64,000 bases of DNA, from contig NZ_CP045701.2 of NCBI RefSeq assembly GCF_009601685.2, positions 4,774,001 through 4,838,000 of the forward strand, in the 5' to 3' direction. Position 1 is the first letter of the stretch, and each line of letters begins with the position of its first letter. The position numbers and the translations under genes were made by a program. The notes below the pieces were generated by a model that saw nothing but the letters and a program-made list of their open reading frames with translations, made no database searches and was not told where the DNA came from. Shown here piece after piece: positions 57,836 to 64,000 of this stretch. The DNA comes from Pseudomonas brassicacearum. GTDB taxonomy: Bacteria > Pseudomonadota > Gammaproteobacteria > Pseudomonadales > Pseudomonadaceae.

Positions 57836-57980
57836 TGTAGGAGCTGCCGAAGGCTGCGATCTTTTGATCTTTTGATCTTTTGATCTTTTGATCTTTCGCT
57901 TGAGATTCAAGTGTTAGGGGAAAGATCGCAGCCTCGTTTCACTCGACAGCTCCTACACAGCTCCTGCACAGCTCCCACAT
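57836..57980. repeat. REP element with GATCTTTT tandem loop and an 11-bp tail repeat
   Basis: Arms as in the other TGTAGGAGCTG elements. The loop repeats GATCTTTT (four units, then GATCTT; 57858-57895), an 8-bp unit instead of the 6-bp unit at 5274 and 44098. The right arm end is copied three times with an 11-bp period (CAGCTCCTACA, CAGCTCCTGCA, CAGCTCCCACA). Confidence 0.88.
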
Positions 57981-58042
57981 GGTTCCTCTGGCCCAACGGG
58001 GATAAATCCCCTCGCCACAAAAGCGATCCGCGATCGATAGGA

Positions 58043-58951
58043 TCAAACCCGCGAAGCAAACAATCCCTGGTGCTGGCGGCACTGTTCGGCGCTGAGCATG
58101 AACACGCCATGGCCGCCGCGTTCGAAGTCGAGCCAGGCGAAATCGACTTCCGGGTACAACGCCTCGACGTGCACCTGGCTGTTGCCCACTTCGACAATCA
58201 ACAACCCCTTCTCGGTCAGATGATCGGCCGCCTCGGCCAGCATCCGGCGTACCAGGTTCAAGCCGTCATCGCCACAGGCCAGGCCCAGCTCCGGTTCGTG
58301 CTGGTATTCCTGCGGCATGTCGGCGAAATCTTCCGCATCGACGTAGGGCGGGTTCGACACGATCAAGTCGAAACGTTGCCCCGGCAGACCTTCGAAGCCA
58401 TCGCCCTGGACCGTGAACACGCGCTCATCGACGCCATGGCGCTCGATGTTCTGGTTGGCCACTTCCAACGCTTCGAACGACAGGTCGGCCAGCACCACCT
58501 CGGCCTCAGGGAACTCATAGGCACAGGCAATACCGATGCAACCGGAGCCGGTGCACAGATCAAGAATCCGTGCCGGCACCTGGCCCAACCAAGGCTCGAA
58601 ACGCTTTTCGATCAGCTCACCGATGGGCGAGCGCGGAATGAGCACACGTTCGTCGACGATGAACGACATCCCGCAGAACCAGGCCTCACCCAGCAAATAG
58701 GCCGCCGGGATACGTTCGTCGATACGCCGGCGCAGCAGGCGCTGCACATGGACCAACTCTTCGTCTTCAAGACGGCAGTCCAGGTAGCTGTCGGCGATTT
58801 CCCATGGCAGGTGCAATGCGCCCAACACCAGTTGCCGGGCTTCGTCCCACGCATTGTCGGTGCCATGGCCGAAAAACAGATCCTCCCCGTGGAAACGGCT
58901 GACGGCCCAACGGATATGGTCACGCAGGGTACAGAGACGGGAAGTGATCAC
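58043..58951 (-). CDS. prmB: 50S ribosomal protein L3 glutamine methyltransferase
   Basis: Methylates the side-chain amide of a Gln in ribosomal protein L3, with S-adenosylmethionine. 302 residues. The SAM site is [14 protein letters not shown], and NPPY in [14 protein letters not shown] binds the Gln amide. N-terminal helical domain before residue 110. The start is GTG. Close to prmC in sequence; the length, and the position before aroC genes as in PA1678, favour PrmB. Confidence 0.93.
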   Translation of the reverse strand: MITSRLCTLRDHIRWAVSRFHGEDLFFGHGTDNAWDEARQLVLGALHLPWEIADSYLDCRLEDEELVHVQRLLRRRIDERIPAAYLLGEAWFCGMSFIVDERVLIPRSPIGELIEKRFEPWLGQVPARILDLCTGSGCIGIACAYEFPEAEVVLADLSFEALEVANQNIERHGVDERVFTVQGDGFEGLPGQRFDLIVSNPPYVDAEDFADMPQEYQHEPELGLACGDDGLNLVRRMLAEAADHLTEKGLLIVEVGNSQVHVEALYPEVDFAWLDFERGGHGVFMLSAEQCRQHQGLFASRV

Positions 58952-59205
58952 GGCGGCAAACTCCAGAAAAATCGACGGGCGAGTCTACCAGCCAAACGCG
59001 GCCCCCCCCAAACACGCCTCGATGATGAACGAAAAGGCCCGAACCAATCGTAGGAATTATCCGTTTTTTGCACCGCCTATTGAACAAGACGAGCATCTTG
59101 ACAAGGCTGTAGGCCAGCAACGGCGGCCCTTGCGATGGAAGCGATTCACAGAACCGCTCAGCCAGAGGACAATGTCGCAAAAGCCCCACTCGAAGGAGCC
59201 CCAGA

Positions 59206-59796
59206 ATGTCCGTTCCAAAAACGATGTTTCAACTCAGCGGCCGTGGTTATGCAGCGGCCAATCTGAGTCAAGCGACCCTGATCATCATCGATGCCCAGAA
59301 AGAATACCTTGCGGGCCCCCTGGCCCTGAGCGGCATGGATGCAGCCGTTGCGAACATCAAGCAATTGCTCGGCGCGGCCCGTGCAGCCGGTCGGCCGATC
59401 GTCCATGTGCGCCACCTGGGCACCCATGGCGGGCTGTTCGATCCGCAAGGCGAACGCGGTGAGTTCATTTCCGGCCTCGAACCCCAGAGCGACGAGACCG
59501 TGATCGAAAAGCTGCTGCCCAGCGCGTTCCACGGTACCGAGTTGAAAAAGCGCCTGGAAGACTTCGGCCCCCTGGACCTGATCGTGTGCGGGTTCATGAG
59601 CCACTCCAGCGTCAGCACCACCGTGCGCGCCGCCAAGAACCTGGGCTTTCGCTGCACCCTGGTGGAAGACGCCTGCGCCACCCGCGACCTGCCGTACAAG
59701 GGCGGCGTCCTCAGCGCCGAACACGTTCAGCAGACCGAAATGGCGATCATGGCGGACAACTTCGCCACCCTGGCCCTGACCCGCGACTTCATCTGA
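59206..59796 (+). CDS. Isochorismatase-like hydrolase lacking the catalytic Cys
   Basis: 196 residues of the cysteine-hydrolase (isochorismatase) fold. The acidic residue is Asp29 (LIIIDAQKEYLAGPL), and the Lys is in IEKLLPSAFHGT (near 102). The nucleophile motif, usually THxCV, reads SHSSVSTT at 132-139, so Ser replaces Cys at 135. It might act like true isochorismatases, which need no Cys, or have lost activity. Cytosolic; substrate unknown. The ATG follows AAGGAG. Confidence 0.87.
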   Translation: MSVPKTMFQLSGRGYAAANLSQATLIIIDAQKEYLAGPLALSGMDAAVANIKQLLGAARAAGRPIVHVRHLGTHGGLFDPQGERGEFISGLEPQSDETVIEKLLPSAFHGTELKKRLEDFGPLDLIVCGFMSHSSVSTTVRAAKNLGFRCTLVEDACATRDLPYKGGVLSAEHVQQTEMAIMADNFATLALTRDFI

Positions 59797-59925
59797 TGCC
59801 CTCGATGAGCGGCCCACTGCGCCGCTCATCCGCAAAAGCCTCCCATTTGCCGCAATTGCCCTACCTTCAGGAACAACCCGAACATCTTCCGGTCGAAGGG
59901 CCGATACCCATTGAGGAAGGTCGGA

Positions 59926-60246
59926 ATGAAGTTATCCGATGGTTTTGACGCACGTCGCTTACGGCCCAAGGGCCCGAGCAACTGGCGGTTTCGTTTTGGC
60001 GCGGCGATCGCCGCGCTGCTGGCAACACTCGGTGTCCTGCTGGCCATGGCTGGTGCGGCCAGCCTGCTAGGCCGTCCGCCCGCGCTGGGCGAGTTGAATG
60101 CCACACCACTGGGTTCGGCGATCATCCTGGCAGTCGGTCTTTTGGTATTGCTGTTGGGCGTTTGGCTCTGGCGCCGCTGCCGCCGTCGCGCCCGCCAATC
60201 CCTGGAGCTGGCCATGGCTCCGCACCTGATGAAAAAGCACGACTGA
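59926..60246 (+). CDS. Small two-helix membrane protein
   Basis: 106 residues. Two membrane segments (FGAAIAALLATLGVLLAMAG and SAIILAVGLLVLLLGVWLW), followed by an Arg-rich tail, which suggests both ends are cytosolic. No known family. GAGGAAGG lies before the ATG. It sits in the place of PA1676, between the isochorismatase-like gene and the Smr gene. Confidence 0.8.
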   Translation: MKLSDGFDARRLRPKGPSNWRFRFGAAIAALLATLGVLLAMAGAASLLGRPPALGELNATPLGSAIILAVGLLVLLLGVWLWRRCRRRARQSLELAMAPHLMKKHD

Positions 60247-60319
60247 CCCGCTATCCGACGTTTTGTCGCGCCTGATCCCGCCAGAGTTGGGTAAACTGGC
60301 CGGCTTCGCGGAGGCTGAC

Positions 60320-60877
60320 ATGCAAGACGACGACTTTTCCCTGTTCAAAAGTGCGATCCAGGGCGTAAAACCGATCAAACACGACCGTGCCGAGACCGGC
60401 AAGCCCAAGGCCGATCGCGCGCAAATCGCCAAGCTGCGCCAAGCCGCCACCGTACGCACCGATGCCACGACCGTGGATGGCTTGTCCGATCAGTTCGTGA
60501 TCGACGTCGGGCCTGAAGACGAGTTGATGTGGGCGCGCGACGGCGTCCAGGAAAGCCAGATGCGCAAGCTTAAGGTCGGCCAGATCCCTTTCGAGGGCAG
60601 CCTGGACCTGCACGGCATGAGCGTTGAAAAAGCCCGGGAAACCCTTTGGGCATTCCTGGCCGAAGCCACCAAATTCGAAATCCGCTGTGTGCGCGTCACC
60701 CATGGCAAAGCCGTGCGACTGGACGGCAAGCGGCCGATGATCAAGAGCCACGTCAACACCTGGCTGCGCCAGCACCCACAAGTACTGGGCTTCACCTCCT
60801 GCCAGGCGAAACACGGCGGCGCCGGGGCGGTCTACGTGATGCTCAAGCGCACCATGATGGAAGGCCGCGACGAATAG
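60320..60877 (+). CDS. Smr domain protein
   Basis: 185 residues. N-terminal charged, likely disordered part, then a Smr domain: LDLHGMSVEKARETLWAFL (the LDLHG motif), VTHGKAVRLDG (the HGK motif) and AKHGGAGAVYVMLKR. Smr proteins cut or bind branched nucleic acid or act on mRNA; E. coli SmrA/B are endonucleases. The role here is not known. GGAGG precedes the ATG. Confidence 0.92.
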   Translation: MQDDDFSLFKSAIQGVKPIKHDRAETGKPKADRAQIAKLRQAATVRTDATTVDGLSDQFVIDVGPEDELMWARDGVQESQMRKLKVGQIPFEGSLDLHGMSVEKARETLWAFLAEATKFEIRCVRVTHGKAVRLDGKRPMIKSHVNTWLRQHPQVLGFTSCQAKHGGAGAVYVMLKRTMMEGRDE

Positions 60878-60954
60878 CCCTCGCTTGCCGAGCTTGCAGC
60901 GCCGTGTCCGCCACCGTACCCTTGCCCTTTGCGTAAAATCCCACAGGTAGTTTC

Positions 60955-61050
60955 ATGTCTCTGGAACAGAATTACACCGCTATGTGCGGTGGGTTCTGCT
61001 TGGTCGTTAGAGGTAATGAAATCGGGTTTTTTGTGCTCAGAGCTACCTGA
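60955..61050 (+). pseudogene. folE: 5' remnant of folE, cut by island DNA
   Basis: The reading begins MSLEQNYTA, which is the conserved start of Pseudomonas GTP cyclohydrolase I, and it stands in folE's usual place after the Smr gene. After codon 9 the similarity ends: the next codons give MCGGFCLVVRGN and so on to a TGA at 61050, only 31 residues in all. The remaining gene is not in the window and may lie at the far end of the inserted DNA. The native ribosome site and promoter side are kept. Confidence 0.75.
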
Positions 61051-61345
61051 TTATTCTCGCCCAAACGCAACGATTGGTACGGAAATTGGTACGAGAACTT
61101 ATGATCCCAGAGCCCCGCTTCAATTGCTATGACGTATGGCTTTTTGACCAATCAACGTCCTTTTCGCTAGCTCAATGTCGACTTTCGGCCAAAAGCGGAC
61201 AATCATAAAAGGCAGCTTTCGAGCATCTCAGCGTTGGCATTGCCATCTCTGCGCGCGAAGCCGCTGCGCTAAACTGGCGAGCGGCTTAGTCGACGAGTAT
61301 CAGGCGAGCCGAGGTGAAGAATTAATTTTCCCAGCGTCCTAACTG
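61051..61345. other. Island edge, non-coding
   Basis: 295 bp with no believable gene. It holds the ATTGGTACG direct repeats, and at 61182-61198 a CTTTCGGCCAAAAGCGG half-site related to the long palindrome at 63331-63414. Confidence 0.5.
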
Positions 61346-63115
61346 CTACTCGTCTAGACCATCAGGCTCACCGAACAAGTATTTTCCTGTATACCAAATC
61401 GACCGCCCAACATTGTGAATTAGCTGCTCTCCTTGCCGTAAGGGCGAGTTATCTTCATTGACGCCCGCGAGCTTGATAGCATCTGTAACCTTCGAACCAG
61501 TAGGGTGCGCATCTCCCACTCGCATGTCATAAGCACCGGCAATTTCAGCAAACACCCGCTGGGCACCGTCGGTTCCAATACCCTGAGCCAGGATACTTTG
61601 TAGCAATTTATTCGAGCCAAGCTTATCTTTGTCCGCGTGTGTAGAAAGCTTGCGTAATTCGCGCACGTTGAGTCTGTCGGAGAATACTCGAATAATATCT
61701 TTGGCCAATCTGAGTAGGGTTGGTCTATCCCTGCTCGCAAATCTAGATATTTGTTGTCCGGCCTCAGTGTCATCAATGTCATGGGTGAATAAGGATATAT
61801 TGTATTTCTCTCGAAACCCATCTTCTAGAAGCCTCATGCTTCCAAAGAATAGTCCTTCAACCGCATGTGTAGATGCTGGTTTTGTCTTCACCTGCGATTC
61901 TAGCAACTCACTTGAGACTTTGCCTTCTGGAGCAGTATTATGTGCTGCCCAAACATGTTGTTCCCACGAGGCCAAGCGAGCGACGTCATAGGCGTAGACA
62001 GTAATTAGGTCAGCGCTATTGATCCCAAAGTGAGTTTTATACCCTGACGTGGACTGAATAGCCCCAGTTTCGCCAGTGTACCAGGTCAACTTAAAGCCGC
62101 GGTTATTCAGAAGCTCAGTGACAACGCTGGCCCGAAACCATAGCCAACGACCGATGTCCTCGTTCCTAAGCTCCCGTGATGGCATTCGAGTCCCATCAGT
62201 TTCCACGATGAATTGAGGGAGGTTCTGATCAGTATCTCCACGAACGCGCTGGCTTTTTGATTGGTGGTCGACCCACTCCTCCCGCCAAAACTCACCCTCG
62301 ACTCGAACGCCTGCATAGCCTCCACGTTGCCCATCGGAGCTTTCATGGCCTGTGTTCGTATCATTTTCAGGCCCCATCACCGGAGCGTCCTCATCCTCAT
62401 CGACATCCGTCCGCCAAGCACGAAACATCGCCCAGCTTCCCCCGAACACGTCATTGAGATCCCTAACGATTAGCTCGAACCTACCCTTATCTCTTTCCTC
62501 GCTTCGGGTTTGCAAATTTGAATAATTGCTATTCTGCAAAGCGGCGATGTTTTCTACTCTCTGTCGATAATACGATAGGCGAAGTGACAAATTTCTAGCT
62601 GCCAAGTAATCAATTAGGAACTCTCTTTTTATTTCAATAAGACGATGTTCGCCTTTCGCGTCGAAGGTTTCGCGAGCTACTATTACAAAGTTTTCTTCAG
62701 GCCTAACCCAGTTGTCACCTTCTTTGATGAGACGCAGCGCAACGATGAGATCTGGACTCAACATCCATTTGTTGCCACCTATGACGGGTTGCGGCAGCAC
62801 GTAAACTAGGTTAAAGCCTATTGGCTCTTTATCGTTATATTGATATTGATCGATTGAAGCATAATATCCATCTTCGTACGCATACGGCGCGACCGTGTGA
62901 CCTATTCCTATGTCGTTCCAGCCAAGACGCTCTTCCACAAGGACTCGATGTTCTGGCGGGAATGCAACGGAGCCACAACCGAAATACTCACTGACATGAC
63001 CTATCTCTTTCAAATCTCCTTTCTTGTCTTCTACAGACGCTCTCAAAGGAACCCATGTCGCGTTGCAAAATACTCTGCGAGTTTCCTTGGTTTGGAGAAT
63101 CCACTCTTCATTCAT
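61346..63115 (-). CDS. Orphan island protein, possible C-terminal HEPN domain
   Basis: 589 residues, starting MNEEWILQTKE after GGAAG; an upstream ATG has no ribosome site. No family is recognised. No signal or membrane segment. The N-terminal third has FNLVYVLPQPVIGGNKWML and EIKREFLIDYLAARNLSLRLSYYRQRVE; a low-complexity acidic linker (DVDEDEDAPVMG) follows; the centre has WLWFRASVVTELLNN. Near the end, YDMRVGDAHPTGS gives R-x4-H (Arg532, His537), as in HEPN ribonucleases, followed by a helical tail. HEPN proteins are common in phage defence and toxin-antitoxin systems. Low GC indicates transfer. The function is not known. Confidence 0.8.
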   Translation of the reverse strand: MNEEWILQTKETRRVFCNATWVPLRASVEDKKGDLKEIGHVSEYFGCGSVAFPPEHRVLVEERLGWNDIGIGHTVAPYAYEDGYYASIDQYQYNDKEPIGFNLVYVLPQPVIGGNKWMLSPDLIVALRLIKEGDNWVRPEENFVIVARETFDAKGEHRLIEIKREFLIDYLAARNLSLRLSYYRQRVENIAALQNSNYSNLQTRSEERDKGRFELIVRDLNDVFGGSWAMFRAWRTDVDEDEDAPVMGPENDTNTGHESSDGQRGGYAGVRVEGEFWREEWVDHQSKSQRVRGDTDQNLPQFIVETDGTRMPSRELRNEDIGRWLWFRASVVTELLNNRGFKLTWYTGETGAIQSTSGYKTHFGINSADLITVYAYDVARLASWEQHVWAAHNTAPEGKVSSELLESQVKTKPASTHAVEGLFFGSMRLLEDGFREKYNISLFTHDIDDTEAGQQISRFASRDRPTLLRLAKDIIRVFSDRLNVRELRKLSTHADKDKLGSNKLLQSILAQGIGTDGAQRVFAEIAGAYDMRVGDAHPTGSKVTDAIKLAGVNEDNSPLRQGEQLIHNVGRSIWYTGKYLFGEPDGLDE

Positions 63116-63572
63116 GGTTGAACTTCCGTTATTCATGATAGCGTTTGGTAATAAAGGAGTGCCCTTCGCTTTGTTTAGCATTTTAGCTCGCGACTGGTGG
63201 CATCGGTGCACAGGCTACGCAGGATGCCAAGGCTGAGGATAGAGTAGCAACGCGCCTAGCCTTCGAGGGGCTAACAGCTGTATGGATCTGCTGGTGCACA
63301 AACGGGTGAGGAACCGCGTTCAACGGAAGGCCGCTTTTGGCCGATTGCTGCCTGTCGTGAAGGGCTGCAATCGTAGCTGACGTTGGCGACAGGCAGAAAT
63401 CGGCAAAAAAGCGGTTATTCAAGCGCAGATCTGCGCACGATCAGCTAAACCTCATCTCACCAAATCGGGAAACCCCCGCTCAGACGCACCACAAGCCCTG
63501 GCCTGAAAAAAAACGGGGCCGAAGCGTAGAAGGGCCGCCATCCGGACGCCCATGAATTGACGGAATAGCATT
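63116..63572. other. Divergent gap in the island
   Basis: 457 bp, including the long palindrome at 63331-63414. It must contain the promoters of the two divergent island genes. No other gene is supported. Confidence 0.45.
63331..63414. repeat. Long imperfect palindrome in the island
   Basis: Arms 63331-63357 and 63387-63414 (27 and 28 bp) pair almost fully: CCGCTTTTGGCCGATTGC with CCTGTCG, and its complement with one extra base. The loop is 29 bp. A single related arm occurs at 61182-61198 on the other side of the orphan gene. Confidence 0.75.
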
Positions 63573-63956
63573 ATGAGCGCTACAACTTGTCGTATCTGCG
63601 GGTTCCTCTACGTCCCGTCGTTGGAAGAGGATCGAGAAACTCACGCGGCTCTTCATAAAAAGCTTGCGCGCGGCTCCCAGCCTCGAAAGGTTCGAGATTT
63701 TGCAAAAGCATTTGGCTGGGCTGTCGCTTTCAATGATGGCGGGCTTGATCGGATGAAAAGTCAGCATGACCCCGAACTCGGCAAGCTTGTGGTGGCGTTT
63801 GCCTGGTGGAGTCGTGCGCTTTCGAATGGCGTGCCGGAGAAAGATTTTGACCGCTACATGGAAGCGCACTTGGCTTTTGCCGACTCGCTCGTCAGCGGTG
63901 TTGGTGAGAAAGCAGCCAGAGCGGCGATCAAAAAATGGGAGCAGTACGCAGGATAA
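63573..63956 (+). CDS. Small protein with N-terminal Eco1-like C2H2 zinc finger
   Basis: 127 residues. Residues 4-31 read TTCRICGFLYVP, then EEDRETHAALHKKL: Cys6, Cys9, His24 and His28 in the spacing of the zf-C2H2_3 finger known from eukaryotic cohesin acetyltransferases. The rest is helical and is not an acetyltransferase; it includes LGKLVVAFAWWSRALSNG and ends KAARAAIKKWEQYAG. DNA or protein binding is inferred. It is divergent from the orphan gene at 61346. The ribosome site is weak. Confidence 0.72.
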   Translation: MSATTCRICGFLYVPSLEEDRETHAALHKKLARGSQPRKVRDFAKAFGWAVAFNDGGLDRMKSQHDPELGKLVVAFAWWSRALSNGVPEKDFDRYMEAHLAFADSLVSGVGEKAARAAIKKWEQYAG

Positions 63957-63986
63957 TTACCCGAGCAAGGAACGGAGAACCCTGTC

Positions 63987-64000
63987 ATGACAATGCGCAC
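63987..64000 (+). CDS. Possible start of a further island gene (cut by the window end)
   Basis: An ATG (MTMR...) follows an AAGGAACGGAG stretch 31 bp after the zinc-finger gene, so it may be the next gene of the same operon. Only four codons are visible. Confidence 0.3.

Larger units (their letters stand above)
60982..64000. mobile_element. Left part of a genomic island inserted in folE
   Basis: From the break in folE the DNA becomes AT-richer, REP elements stop, and the genes are unrelated to the chromosome's order. ATTGGTACG occurs twice near the edge (61073-61081, 61085-61093), possibly recombinase arm sites. No integrase, IS or tRNA is visible in these 3 kb. The right end lies outside the window, so its size is not known. 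Confidence 0.7.

Noticed and set aside
60878..61140. tRNA gene as the island's target
   Set aside because: No cloverleaf or tRNA-like 3' end was seen; the disrupted sequence reads as the folE start.
63183..63422. A 79-residue open frame on the minus strand in the island
   Set aside because: It lies over the palindrome, has no ribosome site and no sensible protein pattern.

Overview
The window is chromosomal DNA of a Pseudomonas, most likely of the P. fluorescens group. Evidence: high-GC coding with strong G/C third positions; a Pseudomonas-style divergent gltA / sdhCDAB-sucAB-lpdG-sucCD block; neighbourhoods that, from memory, match P. aeruginosa gene order (hybrid kinase-fabA-fabB; actP-DUF485-betX; gcl-hyi-glxR-ttuD-pyk with a TetR gene; aroC to Smr to folE); and dense intergenic REP-type repeats of two families. 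No rRNA, tRNA, CRISPR array, insertion sequence or integrase gene was found.

Layout. 1-2.5 kb: end of a hybrid sensor kinase, then fabA-fabB (unsaturated fatty acid synthesis) behind a candidate TetR-type operator. 2.6-12 kb: housekeeping and small accessory genes (DUF3859, amidohydrolase, pirin, dienelactone hydrolase, htpG, two hotdog thioesterases, a small lipoprotein, DUF599, brnQ). 12.4-25.5 kb: the TCA block, with sdhCDAB, sucAB, lpdG and sucCD on the minus strand and gltA divergent, each side with a good sigma70-type promoter. 25.7-29 kb: actP and its DUF485 partner, and a betaine-type binding protein. 29.3-32 kb: a lower-GC orphan TccC-like Rhs toxin. 32.3-36.6 kb: hydrolase-mlaA pair, DUF805, DUF808 and a TetR regulator. 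36.7-44 kb: glyoxylate/glycerate pathway (GlcG-like gene divergent from gcl-hyi-glxR-ttuD-pyk), with two perfect copies of a 10-bp palindrome in the divergent promoter region. 44-52.8 kb: urea transporter, ion channel, sulfate-binding protein, MFS exporter, small proteins, ankyrin protein, acyl-CoA synthetase, DUF3509. 53-60.9 kb: a reduced methionine-salvage locus (mtnD only, with an altered metal ligand), MFS permease, aroC, hydrolase, coiled-coil membrane protein, prmB, isochorismatase-like protein, small membrane protein, Smr protein. 60.95-64 kb: folE is cut after its ninth codon and foreign, AT-richer DNA begins. It holds an orphan 589-residue protein with a possible C-terminal HEPN motif and a small protein with an Eco1-like C2H2 zinc finger, and it continues past the window.

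Glyoxylate is condensed by Gcl to tartronate semialdehyde, which Hyi interconverts with hydroxypyruvate; GlxR and TtuD carry carbon through glycerate to phosphoglycerate, and pyruvate kinase links this to the TCA genes at 12-25 kb. ActP brings in acetate. The best candidates for undescribed biology are the island at the right edge, the orphan TccC toxin, and the eroded mtnD locus.
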